Notes: generated by a model not told the origin, from the letters alone. Counted from the first letter of the stretch, positions 35,914-46,484 are shown. The stretch: DNA of 64,000 nt from JBOFWL01 sp051653605 (GCA_051653605.1 JBOFWL010000117.1:130148-194147); one strand, 5' to 3'. A program made the numbers and translations.

Positions 35914-37305
35914 CTACTCCTCATCGCCACCCTTGTAATGGCGAACCAAATCTTTACTGCTAATATTTGTTAGCTCACTTTTAGGTAATAGAGATAAAAT
36001 CTCCCATGCAAGATCAAGGCTTTCTTCTATCGTACGGTTTTCTCGGTAATCTTGGTTAATAAAGCGATGCTCAAATTCCTTTCCAAATTTGAGATATCTT
36101 TTATCCGAGGGTGTCATTTCCTCTTCAGAAACAATAGCTGCAATTGCTCGAACTTCTATTGCCCTTGCATAAGATGCATAAAGTTGAACGAAAAGCTTTG
36201 GATGATCATCTCTTGTTAGTCCTTCACCAATAGCATCTTTCATAAGGCGAGAAAGAGATGGCATTAAATCAATAGATGGATAAATCCCCTGGCCGAATAA
36301 GCTTCTGCCAATAACAATTTGTCCTTCTGTAATATATCCTGTAAGATCTGGAATTGGATGAGTAATATCATCTCCAGGCATTGTTAAAATAGGAACCTGT
36401 GTAACAGAACCCTCTCTCCCCTTAACTCTTCCAGCACGCTCATAGATCGTTGAAAGGTCTGAATACATATATCCAGGAAACCCTTTTCGAGAAGGAACTT
36501 CTCCTCTAGCAGCAGCAATTTCTCGAAGGGATTCGGCATAGGCTGTCATATCTGTAAGAATAACAAGCACATCCATTCCCTTATCATAAGCAAGATATTC
36601 TGCTAAGGTTAGTGCTACTCTAGGTGTAACAAGGCGTTCAATAGCTGGGTCATCTGCTAGATTAAGAAATAGTGCCGTATTGCGTAAGGCTCCTGTTTCC
36701 TTAAAAGAACTTCTAAAAAATTCAGCATCATCGTGTCTGATCCCCATTGCAGCAAAAACAACAGCAAAGGGGTTTCCACTTTTAGATTTTGCTTGAGCAG
36801 CTATTTGAGCAGCTAATTTATTATGAGGCAACCCTGCTCCTGAAAAAATTGGTAGCTTTTGGCCTCGAACTAGTGTATTCATTACATCTATAGCAGAGAT
36901 ACCTGTCTGAATAAAATCATGAGGATAAGCTCTTTCTACAGGATTGAGAACTAATCCATTAACATCTCTTGTAAATTCTGCTGATGGAGCCCTGAGCCCA
37001 TCAATTGGGCGTCCAAGACCATCAAAAACACGCCCTAGCATATCAATGGATACTCCCATGTGATACGTACTTCCAGTAAATGTAATGGTAACATTTTTAG
37101 GATTAATGCCGGCAGAACTTCCATACAATTGAAGAACGGTGAATTCTCTATTAATTTCAACTATACGTGCTAATTTTTCCTCACCAGAAGGAAGTTTTAT
37201 ACGGGCAATTTCTCCAAAAATAGCTCCCTTAACTGATTTTATAAAAATAAGAGGGCCATTTATCGAATCAACACCTTGGTAGCTTTTATTAATTTTAAAC
37301 TCCAC
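35914..37305 (-). CDS. ntpB: V-type ATP synthase subunit B (regulatory nucleotide subunit)
   Basis: A 463-residue non-catalytic B subunit. It shows the B-type degenerate P-loop ([19 protein letters not shown]), the [16 protein letters not shown] region, and [20 protein letters not shown] use GTG 37305 because AGGAGG lies just before it; the earlier ATG at 37341 lies inside subunit A and lacks an SD. It overlaps the end of subunit A by 11 bp, so translation is coupled. Confidence 0.95.
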   Translation of the reverse strand: MEFKINKSYQGVDSINGPLIFIKSVKGAIFGEIARIKLPSGEEKLARIVEINREFTVLQLYGSSAGINPKNVTITFTGSTYHMGVSIDMLGRVFDGLGRPIDGLRAPSAEFTRDVNGLVLNPVERAYPHDFIQTGISAIDVMNTLVRGQKLPIFSGAGLPHNKLAAQIAAQAKSKSGNPFAVVFAAMGIRHDDAEFFRSSFKETGALRNTALFLNLADDPAIERLVTPRVALTLAEYLAYDKGMDVLVILTDMTAYAESLREIAAARGEVPSRKGFPGYMYSDLSTIYERAGRVKGREGSVTQVPILTMPGDDITHPIPDLTGYITEGQIVIGRSLFGQGIYPSIDLMPSLSRLMKDAIGEGLTRDDHPKLFVQLYASYARAIEVRAIAAIVSEEEMTPSDKRYLKFGKEFEHRFINQDYRENRTIEESLDLAWEILSLLPKSELTNISSKDLVRHYKGGDEE

Positions 37306-39103
37306 GTCGATCCTCCTGCATTTGCTGTTTTGCACGATCATATTTCATGTGGAGAGCTTGAATTTCATCTTCCATAAAGAGGCGCAATTTTTCCAAGGCT
37401 ACTGTATCTCCATTGGTAATTTCAAGCCGTGCACGAATAAGCATAGGTAGGCTTTCAAGAGCTCTTATTTCAAAAATAGGTGCTCCTTTATTAATAACTT
37501 CTTCCGATTTTCGGTAAAAAAGGATAATTAGCCTTAAAAGAGAAATTTGTTTTTGAGGGGAGCAGTACATATCGATATCATCATATGCATTTTGTTTAAG
37601 AAATCCTTCTTTAAGGATGCGAGCTACTTCAATAATTAGACGTTCAGAATCAGGAAGAGCATCTGGCCCTATTAAGCGGATAATTTTTTGCAGTCGATTC
37701 TCACGTAAAAGAACATCATAAGCTTGTTGACGCAAGGTTCCAGCATCAGGATCAATATTTTTTTCCCACCATGGATTTACAAGCTCAGCATATTCACTAT
37801 AGCTTTGAATCCAATTTATAGAAGGATAATGTCTTGCTGATGCAAGAGATTTATCGAGCTCCCAAAAACCTCTAACAAAACGTTTTGTATTTTGAGTTAC
37901 AGGTTCTGAAAAATCTCCCCCTGGAGGAGATACTGCAGCAATCATCGTGACAGAACCATCAGTACCATTTAATGTTTGAACATATCCAGCTCTTTCATAA
38001 AAAGAGGCGAGGCGAGAACCTAGGTACGCAGGAAAACCTTCTTCTGCGGGAATTTCCTCTAGACGCCCTGAAAATTCTCGGAGAGCTTCTGCCCAACGAG
38101 AAGATGAATCAGCCATCACGGCTACATCATATCCCATATCTCGATAATATTCAGCAATGGTAATACCCGTATAAATAGACGCTTCACGGGCTGTAACAGG
38201 CATATTAGAAGTGTTTGCTATCATTACCGTTCTATCATAAAGAGGTTTTTGGGTTGTTGGATCAATAAGTTGTGGAAATTCCTCTAAAACCTCTGTGATT
38301 TCGTTGCCTCGTTCTCCACAACCAACATATACAACGATTTTCGCATCACTCCATTTGGCAAGTTGATGTTGAGTAATTGTTTTACCTGTGCCAAATCCTC
38401 CAGGAATAGCAAAAGCCCCCCCCTTTGCTGCAGGGAAGAAGATATCAATAACACGCTGTCCTGTAAGTAGTGGTTTAGTTGGAAGATGTCGTTGGGTGTA
38501 AGGGCGAGCAACTTTTACAGGCCATCGCTGTATCATCGTAATGATGTGCTCTTTCCCACTATCATCCTTTATCTTTGCGATTTCTTGAGAAACAGTATAT
38601 AAACCAGCTGGTTTAATCGAAACAATAGTCCCAGAAAGATTAGGTGGAATCATAATTTTATGCAAGACAAGATCTGTTTCAGGGACAGATCCTATAATAG
38701 CTCCAGATTTAACAATATCTCCAATTTTAACCATTGGAGTGAAATCCCAAGTGCGCGTACGATCAAGGGGATCCACGCTAATACCTCTTTGAAGATAAAT
38801 GCTTTTTGTTATTTTAGCAATTTCTTCAAGAGGACGTTGGATTCCATCGAACACACGAGCAAGCAATCCTGGCCCAAGTTCAACGGATAAAGGTAGCCCT
38901 GTTCCGTAGATAGGCTCACCAGCAGATAAACCATCTGTTTCTTCATAAACTTGAATAACGGCGATATCTTTATCAATGCTTAAAATTTCACCAACAAGCA
39001 TTAAATTAGACACTTTTACCGTTTCCATTAACTGAGCATCACCATTTATAAGAGCTGTGACGAGTGGCCCATTAATTCGAATAATACTTCCAATTTCGTT
39101 CAT
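37295..39103 (-). CDS. ntpA: V-type ATP synthase subunit A (catalytic)
   Basis: A 602-residue catalytic subunit. The P-loop is [14 protein letters not shown] (about 229-242), slightly different from the common GPFGSGKT. The A-subunit-specific non-homologous insert (about 115-185) is present, as are [27 protein letters not shown] and the C-terminal helical domain. It overlaps the subunit E stop by 4 bp. Confidence 0.96.
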   Translation of the reverse strand: MNEIGSIIRINGPLVTALINGDAQLMETVKVSNLMLVGEILSIDKDIAVIQVYEETDGLSAGEPIYGTGLPLSVELGPGLLARVFDGIQRPLEEIAKITKSIYLQRGISVDPLDRTRTWDFTPMVKIGDIVKSGAIIGSVPETDLVLHKIMIPPNLSGTIVSIKPAGLYTVSQEIAKIKDDSGKEHIITMIQRWPVKVARPYTQRHLPTKPLLTGQRVIDIFFPAAKGGAFAIPGGFGTGKTITQHQLAKWSDAKIVVYVGCGERGNEITEVLEEFPQLIDPTTQKPLYDRTVMIANTSNMPVTAREASIYTGITIAEYYRDMGYDVAVMADSSSRWAEALREFSGRLEEIPAEEGFPAYLGSRLASFYERAGYVQTLNGTDGSVTMIAAVSPPGGDFSEPVTQNTKRFVRGFWELDKSLASARHYPSINWIQSYSEYAELVNPWWEKNIDPDAGTLRQQAYDVLLRENRLQKIIRLIGPDALPDSERLIIEVARILKEGFLKQNAYDDIDMYCSPQKQISLLRLIILFYRKSEEVINKGAPIFEIRALESLPMLIRARLEITNGDTVALEKLRLFMEDEIQALHMKYDRAKQQMQEDRRGV

Positions 39104-39681
39104 TGGATATTCTCCTTAAGCTCTTTCATAACTAAATTCTGAAGATGCTGTTTTTTATCAGTATATAATTTCTCAAATGATAAATCGATATGCATTCCTA
39201 GATTGCTAGAGATAATAATGCCTGCAGCAAGAGAATTATCCTCAACTACCGAGGAGATTTTCCCTTGATAGGAGTCTAAAGCCGTAATATCACGCGGATT
39301 AATCTTGATGATCAAATCACCATCTAGCATCTCAATAGATTTCTCTATCCATTGATCTAAAATAGATATATAACTTTTAAAATCTTTTTCAATAAAACTA
39401 AGAACAGCATATCGAATAAATGGGAGTAAGTTTTCAGCAAATTTATCTTCTGAAACAATATTATTCATTCGAATATTAAAATCTTTTTCTGCTTTAAGAG
39501 AAATTTCATTTCGTTCTAATTGAATACGCAATTTATCTTTTTTATTCTGATAAAAAGCTTCCCATTGATCTGCTTTTGCCAGCAATGACTTTGTAGATTC
39601 TGCTTTTGCATGATCCTTAGCTGTTGCAATATCATCCCAAGCATCTTTTTCTATATCTTTTATCATATCTTGAATAGACAT
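39100..39681 (-). CDS. ntpE: V-type ATP synthase subunit E (peripheral stalk)
   Basis: A 193-residue protein with a helical N-terminal half (to about 100, strongly charged) and a C-terminal alpha/beta domain (AAGIIISSNLGMHIDLSFEK), the layout of subunit E. The NLGMHIDLSFE stretch corresponds to the conserved strand that contacts subunit B. Position between F and A genes fits. Confidence 0.85.
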   Translation of the reverse strand: MSIQDMIKDIEKDAWDDIATAKDHAKAESTKSLLAKADQWEAFYQNKKDKLRIQLERNEISLKAEKDFNIRMNNIVSEDKFAENLLPFIRYAVLSFIEKDFKSYISILDQWIEKSIEMLDGDLIIKINPRDITALDSYQGKISSVVEDNSLAAGIIISSNLGMHIDLSFEKLYTDKKQHLQNLVMKELKENIQ

Positions 39682-39687
39682 ACTATC

Positions 39688-39990
39688 CTACCCTTGCCCG
39701 ATTGCCTCTCGAACGAATTTTTGTAACTTAGCCCCTGGTTTAAAATCACCTTTAGATGATGCAATTTCCAAAATCATAATAGAACTTCCAGACATTCTAT
39801 GTTCTTCGATTTCATGTTCCAAAGCAACTGCAAAACGAGCTGAGATCACAACAAGAGCAACATTATGACGACTTATTATTTTTGTAAATGCATCCTTAAG
39901 CTGAGAACTATCTAGAGGCGAAATTACCTCCATTCCAGAAAGTATATAAGCTGGCGCTAATTCTTCTCCAACTAGAGCTACTACATTCAT
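39688..39990 (-). CDS. ntpG: V-type ATP synthase subunit F (central stalk)
   Basis: A 100-residue subunit F (called NtpG in Enterococcus): a CheY-like fold with VVALVGEELAPAYILSGMEV at the start and a disordered C-terminus. It binds subunit D in the rotor. It starts 4 bp after subunit K. Confidence 0.86.
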   Translation of the reverse strand: MNVVALVGEELAPAYILSGMEVISPLDSSQLKDAFTKIISRHNVALVVISARFAVALEHEIEEHRMSGSSIMILEIASSKGDFKPGAKLQKFVREAIGQG

Positions 39991-39994
39991 AAAA

Positions 39995-40444
39995 CTAGCC
40001 CAGACGCCCTAACACCATTATAGCAATAACTAGCCCAAAAATAGAAATACCTTCACAAAGACTAACAAATAATAGGCTTTGCCCTATCATTTTAGGATTG
40101 TCACTAACAGCTCCGATACCCGCAGATGCAGCCATCCCTGTTGCGATACCGGCACCTATACATGCCAATCCTACAGCCATACCTGCAGCTAAAAAACCCA
40201 ATCCATAGGCGCTTTCAGGAGCTGTTGCAACGGCAGTAGCCTCTTGAGCAAAAGCCACACTAGGAACACCAAAAATATGAGCAATAACAACAGCAAGTGC
40301 GATAAAAAAGAAGCCCGCTGTGCCACCAATCAAACTTTTTGCGGCATAGACGGGTATAACTCCAAAATCTCGTTTAACATGCATGACAAGCCCTATCAAA
40401 GCGGTGAGGCACAAAATAGCTCCAAGAATAAATACTGCGATCAT
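39995..40444 (-). CDS. ntpK: V-type ATP synthase proteolipid subunit K, with extra N-terminal membrane region
   Basis: A 149-residue proteolipid forming the rotating membrane ring. The canonical hairpin is residues about 79-149: a Gly/Ala-rich helix (GLGFLAAGMAVGLACIGAGI) and the ion-binding helix with glutamate (LLFVSLCEGISIFGLVIAIM). Before this are two additional hydrophobic segments (about 1-22 and 40-63), ending in a signal-peptidase-like GVPSVAFAQEA site. I start at ATG 40444 after GGAGG; the TTG at 40459 precedes that SD. First gene of the ATPase operon. Confidence 0.9.
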   Translation of the reverse strand: MIAVFILGAILCLTALIGLVMHVKRDFGVIPVYAAKSLIGGTAGFFFIALAVVIAHIFGVPSVAFAQEATAVATAPESAYGLGFLAAGMAVGLACIGAGIATGMAASAGIGAVSDNPKMIGQSLLFVSLCEGISIFGLVIAIMVLGRLG

Positions 40445-40470
40445 AAATTCCTCCAACAATATCTATATAA

Positions 40471-40499
40471 ATATTACTACATTTTAAGCATTCTTGCAA
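40471..40499 (-). promoter_or_regulatory. Promoter of the V-ATPase operon
   Basis: Minus strand TTGCAA (40499-40494), 17-bp spacer, TAATAT (40476-40471). The first gene starts at 40444, giving a short leader with GGAGG. Confidence 0.75.
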
Positions 40500-40518
40500 T
40501 AATTTTAAAAGGTATATT

Positions 40519-40546
40519 TTTGCATAAATGTAAAACATATTATACA
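40519..40546 (+). promoter_or_regulatory. Promoter for the SpoU-family methyltransferase gene
   Basis: TTTGCA (40519-40524), 16-bp spacer, TATACA (40541-40546), 22 bp before the ATG at 40568. It is divergent from the ATPase promoter. Confidence 0.55.
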
Positions 40547-40567
40547 ATAAAAGACAAGAGGAAAGCA

Positions 40568-41269
40568 ATGTCATATAATGTTGTATTGGTCAGGCCAGAA
40601 GGTGCCATAAATATTGGTTTAGTCGCTAGGGCCACAAAAAATTTTGGAGCCAATCTTGTTTTGGTTGATCCTAAAGTTAATCATTTACAAAAAGAAGCTC
40701 TTACATTTGCAGCAAATGCCTTTGACATCCTAGAAAATGCAAAAATCTATAATGATTTACCTACGGCACTCATAGACACACCTCTATCCTTAGGCTTTTC
40801 TAGACGTACAGGCCAGTTCAGAAGAAAAGACCTTTCTTTGGATCAGCTAGACAATTTTATTGAATACCAAGGTGAAAAAAATATAGCTCTTGTTTTTGGA
40901 AACGAGCAAACTGGGCTGAATGATTTTGAGCTTCGATGTACAACTCTTTGTGTTAGCATCAATACTCACCCTTCTCAACCATCACTCAATCTTTCCCATG
41001 CGGTTGCAATTGTGCTTCAAAGATTGTTTCAATCAGACAGAAGCGAAGACCCTACTTCTCTGATAGAGGAAATTAAAAATTGTTCTGATGAATTCATGAG
41101 CTTTCTAGATGATATTCACTACTTTAAAAATAATATTCGGAAAAAGAACTTTCATAGCTATTTAGAAAAAATATTAACACGAGGGATTAGTGAACACACT
41201 GATGCTTTGGTAATAAAGAAGATATTAACGATTATTAGAGGCTCTGTTAAAAGATTAAGAACTAAATAA
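40568..41269 (+). CDS. SpoU/TrmH-family RNA 2'-O-methyltransferase (TrmJ-like)
   Basis: A 233-residue SPOUT methyltransferase. The N-terminal YNVVLVRPEGAINIGLVARA and the knot motifs (NIALVFGNEQTGLNDFEL, then THPSQPSLNLSHAVAIVL) are those of TrmH family group 1, as in TrmJ, which methylates position 32 of tRNAs. The C-terminal tail is helical. I choose ATG 40568 (AGAGGAAAGCA upstream); the longer frame from 40244 would run through the ATPase promoter. The 3' end overlaps the convergent secreted-protein gene by 15 bp. Confidence 0.88.
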   Translation: MSYNVVLVRPEGAINIGLVARATKNFGANLVLVDPKVNHLQKEALTFAANAFDILENAKIYNDLPTALIDTPLSLGFSRRTGQFRRKDLSLDQLDNFIEYQGEKNIALVFGNEQTGLNDFELRCTTLCVSINTHPSQPSLNLSHAVAIVLQRLFQSDRSEDPTSLIEEIKNCSDEFMSFLDDIHYFKNNIRKKNFHSYLEKILTRGISEHTDALVIKKILTIIRGSVKRLRTK

Positions 41270-41809
41270 CTTCTGCAAAGCTGTCCAGTTAATCTTCGAA
41301 GCAATATCTTCAATCAAAACTGCTTCATTTTTAGCATCTTTTGGGAAATATATTTTAAGAAAAAAGCCATAACTTTTTTTATCTAGGCCTTCTAGAACAA
41401 GCACGGCTGTCTTATCATTATTATGCCATAAATATTTTTTAGGAAGAGATGATATATTCCCTACGCGATACGCAATCTTCCCTGTATCCTCAAAAAACTC
41501 AAGCCCTTTAATATATGTAAGATAATAATTTGCCTGATCCGGAGAATAAGAGAGTTCATTTGTAAAAGGGATCCCATTTATTCTATAACTATATGATATT
41601 GTAAATGACAACCCAGTGCGGCCATCTGTTCCATCAAAACTATAAGTGCTTGTGTGTTTAACACCTTGTCTATATGGAAGTAAAGCATAGGTTTTATCCG
41701 AAATATTGGAAAAAAGACTATGTACACTTTGAATATTGGATCGAATAGATTTCATTTGTTGAGCATATACAGTATTTAGAGGAATCAACAATAAAAGAAA
41801 AAATAGCAT
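41255..41809 (-). CDS. Secreted hypothetical protein
   Basis: A 184-residue exported protein with signal peptide MLFFLLLLIPLNTVYA (cleavage VYA-Q). The mature part is rich in beta strands (HTSTYSFDGTDGRTGLSF, SFTISYSYRINGIPFTNEL, then KTAVLVLEGLDKKSYGFFLK), suggesting a periplasmic or surface beta fold. I do not recognise a family. The start is ATG 41809 with AGAGG upstream; a TTG two codons earlier is less well placed. It is 39 bp downstream of the GH57 gene, and its 3' end overlaps the convergent methyltransferase gene. Confidence 0.72.
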   Translation of the reverse strand: MLFFLLLLIPLNTVYAQQMKSIRSNIQSVHSLFSNISDKTYALLPYRQGVKHTSTYSFDGTDGRTGLSFTISYSYRINGIPFTNELSYSPDQANYYLTYIKGLEFFEDTGKIAYRVGNISSLPKKYLWHNNDKTAVLVLEGLDKKSYGFFLKIYFPKDAKNEAVLIEDIASKINWTALQKLFSS

Positions 41810-41848
41810 ATACAACCTCTCATTTTGATATAATTCTTTCTTATAATA

Positions 41849-43147
41849 TCAGATGTATTCCTCTGCTAGTAATTTTGTAAAAATATCATCTACTCTTGGG
41901 AATTCTTGCCTAAGATTTGATATCATATATGAGGCTTCTTCTTTAAAAGAATTATGAGAGATTAAAAAGAGCCAATCTGAAGCTTGAGAAAGCATTTTAG
42001 CCCTCATTTCATAAACAGATGATTTTTTAGGTAGTCTCATATTTTCAAGAAATGGAGCTGTCTGACTATTGATCCATGATGAAGAATCCGACATAGTTCC
42101 CCATGTGGATGGCTGAATATCAATATCTTGACAAAAATCACTATCTTCTTCGGGGAATTGAAAAAAATTAGGAGGGGCTATATCAAATATTTGTTTTAAA
42201 AAATGAATTCCTTCTCGCCACCAATGCCCAAAAAGCTCTGCATCAAATGCTAAGATCTCGTTACCAGATAAATTTTCAATAAAATTATAAGCATCTATAA
42301 CTAGTTGATCTTGAGCTTTTAATGGTTGATAAAGAGGTTTTATAACAGAGTCTTTATTACCGATACTTCTTAAAGAAAACCCTGCTCTAAAAATATTTTT
42401 ATTATAAAGATATTGTGCTGCTTCAGGAGATTCAATACTAAAATCTGAATGAAAATCTTGATAGCTTGAATGCCCTGGGTAACCAGTATCATTATCCCAA
42501 ATAAGACTAGTTGCCTCTACATCTCTAATAAACAACTTAAGGTTTCTACACATTACTTTATTTGTTTTATTTATAGAAGGAGGGATACAGGAAGGATCCG
42601 CATAAGTATATAAAAAATTAGAATCTGAAAGAATAGCAGATATCTCTGTTGTAAGCCCACACTCTGGAGTCCAAAGACCAGCAATATCTCCAAAGAAATA
42701 AGAGCTTGTCTGCATCCCAAGTTTGGCATGTAAACTAATTTCTTCTTGATTTAACAACGGTAGAAAGGGGTGCGTAGCCATTCCTGAGAGAATCCTAATT
42801 TTTCCTAAGCATTGAAGCCTTGAAAATCGATTAAGCATTGTTGATACATTACTATAATTAGAAACTCTGGTTATCTCATCATTTCGTAAGTTACTATAGG
42901 GAATTAGCTCAGCAATTGCAAGCCTTGCATCACAATAAGACTTATATTTGTTTACAAAGTCTTTTCTACTACATTGAGCTATAATTGTTGGAGAAAGATG
43001 AACAACAACTTTTGCGGATTTGCTATGTTCCAAAATTTCTAGAAGAGGCAAATAACAATCCATAACAACTTCATGAAGCCAATACTCCATGGATGTGTCC
43101 AAAACATAGGGCATATGGGCGTGGAGGACAAATTGTGCTATATCCAA
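41849..43147 (-). CDS. GH57 family glycoside hydrolase / glucan branching enzyme-like
   Basis: A roughly 430-residue cytoplasmic GH57 protein. Family motifs are visible: AQFVLHAHMPYV at the start, GLWTPECG with the catalytic nucleophile Glu, and AFDAELFGHWWREG with the acid/base Asp. These best fit alpha-1,4-glucan branching enzymes or related amylases of GH57, but the protein is shorter than the usual 500-plus residues. The start is ambiguous: TTG 43147 directly abuts AAAGGAGG, while ATA 43141 lies 6 nt after it. It would serve glycogen-like storage. Confidence 0.82.
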   Translation of the reverse strand: MDIAQFVLHAHMPYVLDTSMEYWLHEVVMDCYLPLLEILEHSKSAKVVVHLSPTIIAQCSRKDFVNKYKSYCDARLAIAELIPYSNLRNDEITRVSNYSNVSTMLNRFSRLQCLGKIRILSGMATHPFLPLLNQEEISLHAKLGMQTSSYFFGDIAGLWTPECGLTTEISAILSDSNFLYTYADPSCIPPSINKTNKVMCRNLKLFIRDVEATSLIWDNDTGYPGHSSYQDFHSDFSIESPEAAQYLYNKNIFRAGFSLRSIGNKDSVIKPLYQPLKAQDQLVIDAYNFIENLSGNEILAFDAELFGHWWREGIHFLKQIFDIAPPNFFQFPEEDSDFCQDIDIQPSTWGTMSDSSSWINSQTAPFLENMRLPKKSSVYEMRAKMLSQASDWLFLISHNSFKEEASYMISNLRQEFPRVDDIFTKLLAEEYI

Positions 43148-43187
43148 CCTCCTTTATAGCTCTATAATAGAGGTGAAATATTAGTTC

Positions 43188-43913
43188 TTAATTAGGGAAA
43201 TATTTCGCATATATTTCTTGGTATTTACCATTTTCCTTTAATTGAATAAGAGCTTTGTTAATAGAATTCAATAATACTGTATCCTCTTTGCGAAGTGCCA
43301 TAGAATATTCTTCTGCAGTTCCTAAAACGGGAAAATCTTTTAAATCAGGATTCTGTGCAAGATATCCTTTGGTAGGATCAGCATCTAGCATTAGTGCATC
43401 AATTTTGCCAGATTTAAGAGCTAAAATTGCCTCTCCAGCGCCATTAAAGCGACTAACCGTTACATCGCCCATTTGAGTTAGATAAGTATCTGCTGTAAAG
43501 CCAAGTATTGCTCCAATATTCTTATTGCGAATAGTCTCCACATTTGAAATTGTCATATTGTCTTGTTTTACAATTAAGCGCATATCTAAAGTTTGAAAAT
43601 ATATATCAGAAAATGCAACATTCCGCTTTCTATCCTCAGTTACTGCCATTCCAGCAATAATGAGATCAATTTTTTTAGATTGAAGAGCTGGTATTAGTCC
43701 ATCAAAATTCATATTTTCAATCTTAATTTGTTTGCCTAAAATTAAAGCAACTTCATTAATAAGATCTATATCAAATCCAACAATAACTCCATTTTCAAGA
43801 TATTCAAAAGGTTGAAATTCCGCATTCGTTCCAACAATAAGAGTGTTAGATGCTGACTTGGCACATGATAATACAAAAAATAAACTCACAGCTAGTAATA
43901 ATACCTTCTTCAT
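43188..43913 (-). CDS. Polar amino acid ABC transporter substrate-binding lipoprotein
   Basis: A 241-residue periplasmic binding protein of the family-3 (GlnH/ArtJ) class with a lipobox (VSLFFVLSC, Cys17). Motifs include VGTNAEFQPFEYLENG and VGFDIDLINEVALILGK, the common polar amino acid signature. Residues contacting the ligand side chain cannot be assigned. It is the last gene of a permease-ATPase-binding protein set, 24 bp after the ATPase. Confidence 0.9.
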   Translation of the reverse strand: MKKVLLLAVSLFFVLSCAKSASNTLIVGTNAEFQPFEYLENGVIVGFDIDLINEVALILGKQIKIENMNFDGLIPALQSKKIDLIIAGMAVTEDRKRNVAFSDIYFQTLDMRLIVKQDNMTISNVETIRNKNIGAILGFTADTYLTQMGDVTVSRFNGAGEAILALKSGKIDALMLDADPTKGYLAQNPDLKDFPVLGTAEEYSMALRKEDTVLLNSINKALIQLKENGKYQEIYAKYFPN

Positions 43914-43937
43914 ATGGGTCTCCTAATTAAATCTATC

Positions 43938-44666
43938 TTAATATGTAACAATTTTATCTAAAAATTCTTTTGTGCGCCGATGTTTAGGGTTATAAAAAAG
44001 ATCCTTTGGAGAAGCGTCTTCTAAGATAAGACCTTCATCCATAAATAAAACCCTCGAAGATACATTACTAGCGAATCCCATCTCATGAGTGACAACCAAC
44101 ATTGTCATCCCATCTTGGGCTAAGTCTTTCATAACATCTAAAACTTCTTTCACCATTTCCGGATCTAAAGCTGATGTGGGTTCATCAAATAGCATTACAT
44201 GAGGCTCCATCGCTAATGCTCTGGCAATGGCAATTCGTTGTTTTTGCCCACCAGATAATTTTAGAGGATATGTATCTCTCTTTGAAGAAAGCCCAACTCT
44301 CTCTAATAATTGCAAGGCTTTTTCTTCCGCTTTTTCTTGAGTTATTTTCTTTACGAGCATTGGTGCCAATGTTAGATTTTCAAGTACTGTTTTATGAGGA
44401 AAAAGATTGAAGTGCTGAAATACCATACCTAGATTTTTACGCATATCATCAAGATTTGATGAAGGGGCATTTATATCATTTCCTTCAATAAAAATATGTC
44501 CTTCTTGAAAATCTTCTAAGCGATTTATACACCGTAGAAAAGTTGATTTTCCACTTCCTGAAGGCCCAATTATAGAAACAACTTCTTTTTTCGAAATATC
44601 AACACTTATACCTTTTAGAACTTCTAGAGAGCCAAATCTTTTGTGCAAATTTTTAACGCTAATCAC
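43938..44666 (-). CDS. Polar amino acid ABC transporter ATPase (GlnQ-like)
   Basis: A 242-residue ABC ATPase. Walker [11 protein letters not shown]-loop [18 protein letters not shown], signature [15 protein letters not shown], Walker [15 protein letters not shown], and the switch His in VVTHEMGFA. This matches the amino-acid import subfamily (GlnQ/ArtP/HisP). It overlaps the permease gene by 8 bp. Confidence 0.94.
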   Translation of the reverse strand: MISVKNLHKRFGSLEVLKGISVDISKKEVVSIIGPSGSGKSTFLRCINRLEDFQEGHIFIEGNDINAPSSNLDDMRKNLGMVFQHFNLFPHKTVLENLTLAPMLVKKITQEKAEEKALQLLERVGLSSKRDTYPLKLSGGQKQRIAIARALAMEPHVMLFDEPTSALDPEMVKEVLDVMKDLAQDGMTMLVVTHEMGFASNVSSRVLFMDEGLILEDASPKDLFYNPKHRRTKEFLDKIVTY

Positions 44667-45336
44667 TACTCTTCATCCTTTTTTCCACTTTTCTCATAAT
44701 TTTCGTAAATATACCAGTAAGAATAAGATAGATGAGCCCAACAAGAATTAATGGTTCTACGCCTCTATAAGTTTGGCTTGTAATAATACTTGCAGATCGA
44801 AGAAGATCTATCCCTCCGATAAAACCAACAATAGAGGTTTCTTTAAGTAATGTTATAAATTCTGAAACAAGTGCTGGTAGAATAATTTTAATTGCTTGAG
44901 GAATAATAATAACCTTCATTGCCATTTTAGATGGCATTCCGAGTGCTAGCGCTGCATCCATTTGCCCTTTATCAACAGCCTGAATACCTGATCTAATAAC
45001 CTCTGAAACATACGCTGCAGAGTTAAAACTAAATGCAAGAGAGGCTACAATGAGAATTGGAACATCTCTCAATACTCCGACGAACACAAGGTTTGCTAGA
45101 ATCATCAGCTGTACTACAGCAGGTGTTCCTCGAATAACATCTGTATAGACATTTGCAAAAATATTTAGAATCTTATGTTGTGATGTTTTAAAAAGTGCGA
45201 GAATAATTCCAAGTATTAATCCTAAAAAAGTCGCTAACAATGTTGCAGATAAAGAAAACGCTAAGCCATTTAGAATATAGACATAACGATTGCCTGAAAT
45301 AAAAACATGATGTAATAGGGAAAAATATTCTTGCAT
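44659..45336 (-). CDS. Polar amino acid ABC transporter permease
   Basis: A 225-residue membrane permease with about five transmembrane helices. The N-terminal [20 protein letters not shown] and [11 protein letters not shown] segments and the EAA-loop region ([20 protein letters not shown]) are those of GlnP/HisM-type proteins. It starts 14 bp after oadB, so it may be carried on the decarboxylase transcript. Confidence 0.93.
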   Translation of the reverse strand: MQEYFSLLHHVFISGNRYVYILNGLAFSLSATLLATFLGLILGIILALFKTSQHKILNIFANVYTDVIRGTPAVVQLMILANLVFVGVLRDVPILIVASLAFSFNSAAYVSEVIRSGIQAVDKGQMDAALALGMPSKMAMKVIIIPQAIKIILPALVSEFITLLKETSIVGFIGGIDLLRSASIITSQTYRGVEPLILVGLIYLILTGIFTKIMRKVEKRMKSSD

Positions 45337-45350
45337 GTCTTGAATTATTC

Positions 45351-46469
45351 CTATTTAAATAATTGTAATAGAGTGCCTGCAACAACAGCTGAGCCAATAG
45401 AGCCTGCCACATTTGGTGCCATCGCATGCATCAAAAGGAAATTAGTAGGATCTTCTTCTGCTCCTACCTTTTGAACAATTCGAGCTGACATTGGTATTGC
45501 ACTCACCCCTGCAGCTCCAATAAGAGGATTAACTTTCCCTTTAGATAAGATATAAAAAACTTTACCTAGAAGAACCCCGCCAGCTGTTCCAAAAGCAAAA
45601 GCAACTAATCCTAAGCTAAGAATTTTCAATGTGGTGATATTTAAGAAAGAATCTGCACTTGCAGAAGCTCCTACTGTCACTCCTAAAAATATAGTAATAA
45701 CATAGAGCATCGCATTCTTTGCATGTTCTGCCAAGTTTGGAACAACCCCACTCTCTTTAATGAGATTTCCAAACATTAGCATTCCTACTAATGGAGCAGA
45801 CTGAGGAACGAGAACCAAAACTAAGATTGTAGTTACAATAGGAAAAAGAATTTTTTCACGCTTAGAAACTTTTCTTAATTGTTCCATTTTTACTAGACGT
45901 TCTTTTTTTGTTGTTAACAATCTCATAACAGGGGGTTGAATAATAGGAACTAAGGCCATATAAGAATAAGCAGCAACAGCCACTGCCCCTAGTAAATGTG
46001 GTGCAAGTTTTGTTGTTAGATAAATTGCCGTAGGTCCATCAGCGCCACCAATAATACCTATAGATGCAGCCTCATTTGGGCTTAGTCCTAATGCTAGTGC
46101 CCCCCAAAATGCAACAAAAATACCAAACTGAGCAGCCGCTCCTAAAAGCATACAAGATGGATTTGCAATAAGAGGTCCAAAATCAATCATTGTCCCTATC
46201 GCTAAGAAAATTAGCGGAGGATACAGCCCCAGTTTAATTCCCTGGTAAAGATTGTAGAGTAACCCCCCTGGGTCCATGAGAGATTCCCCAGGGTTAAATG
46301 GCATATTAGAAAGAAGCATCCCAAAAGATATTGGAAGTAAAAGGTATGGCTCGTATCCCTTTTTAATAGCTAAAAACATTAAAATTAATGCAATAGTTAT
46401 CATCAGAATAGACCGTGCCGTAAGTAAGTTAACTCCCGTCACAGCAATAAAAGTATTTATTATATCCAC
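45351..46469 (-). CDS. oadB: Sodium-pumping decarboxylase beta subunit (OadB family)
   Basis: A 372-residue integral membrane protein of the OadB/GcdB/MmdB family, which couples carboxybiotin decarboxylation to Na+ export. Motifs: LLPISFGMLLSNMP, GTMIDFGPLIANPSCMLLGA, the conserved SIGIIGGADGPTAIYLTTKL with the Asp needed for Na+ translocation, and the C-terminal MHAMAPNVAGSIGSAVVAG. About ten membrane segments. It follows the biotin carrier gene by 15 bp. Confidence 0.95.
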   Translation of the reverse strand: MDIINTFIAVTGVNLLTARSILMITIALILMFLAIKKGYEPYLLLPISFGMLLSNMPFNPGESLMDPGGLLYNLYQGIKLGLYPPLIFLAIGTMIDFGPLIANPSCMLLGAAAQFGIFVAFWGALALGLSPNEAASIGIIGGADGPTAIYLTTKLAPHLLGAVAVAAYSYMALVPIIQPPVMRLLTTKKERLVKMEQLRKVSKREKILFPIVTTILVLVLVPQSAPLVGMLMFGNLIKESGVVPNLAEHAKNAMLYVITIFLGVTVGASASADSFLNITTLKILSLGLVAFAFGTAGGVLLGKVFYILSKGKVNPLIGAAGVSAIPMSARIVQKVGAEEDPTNFLLMHAMAPNVAGSIGSAVVAGTLLQLFK

Positions 46470-46484
46470 AGAATTCTCCTTAAA

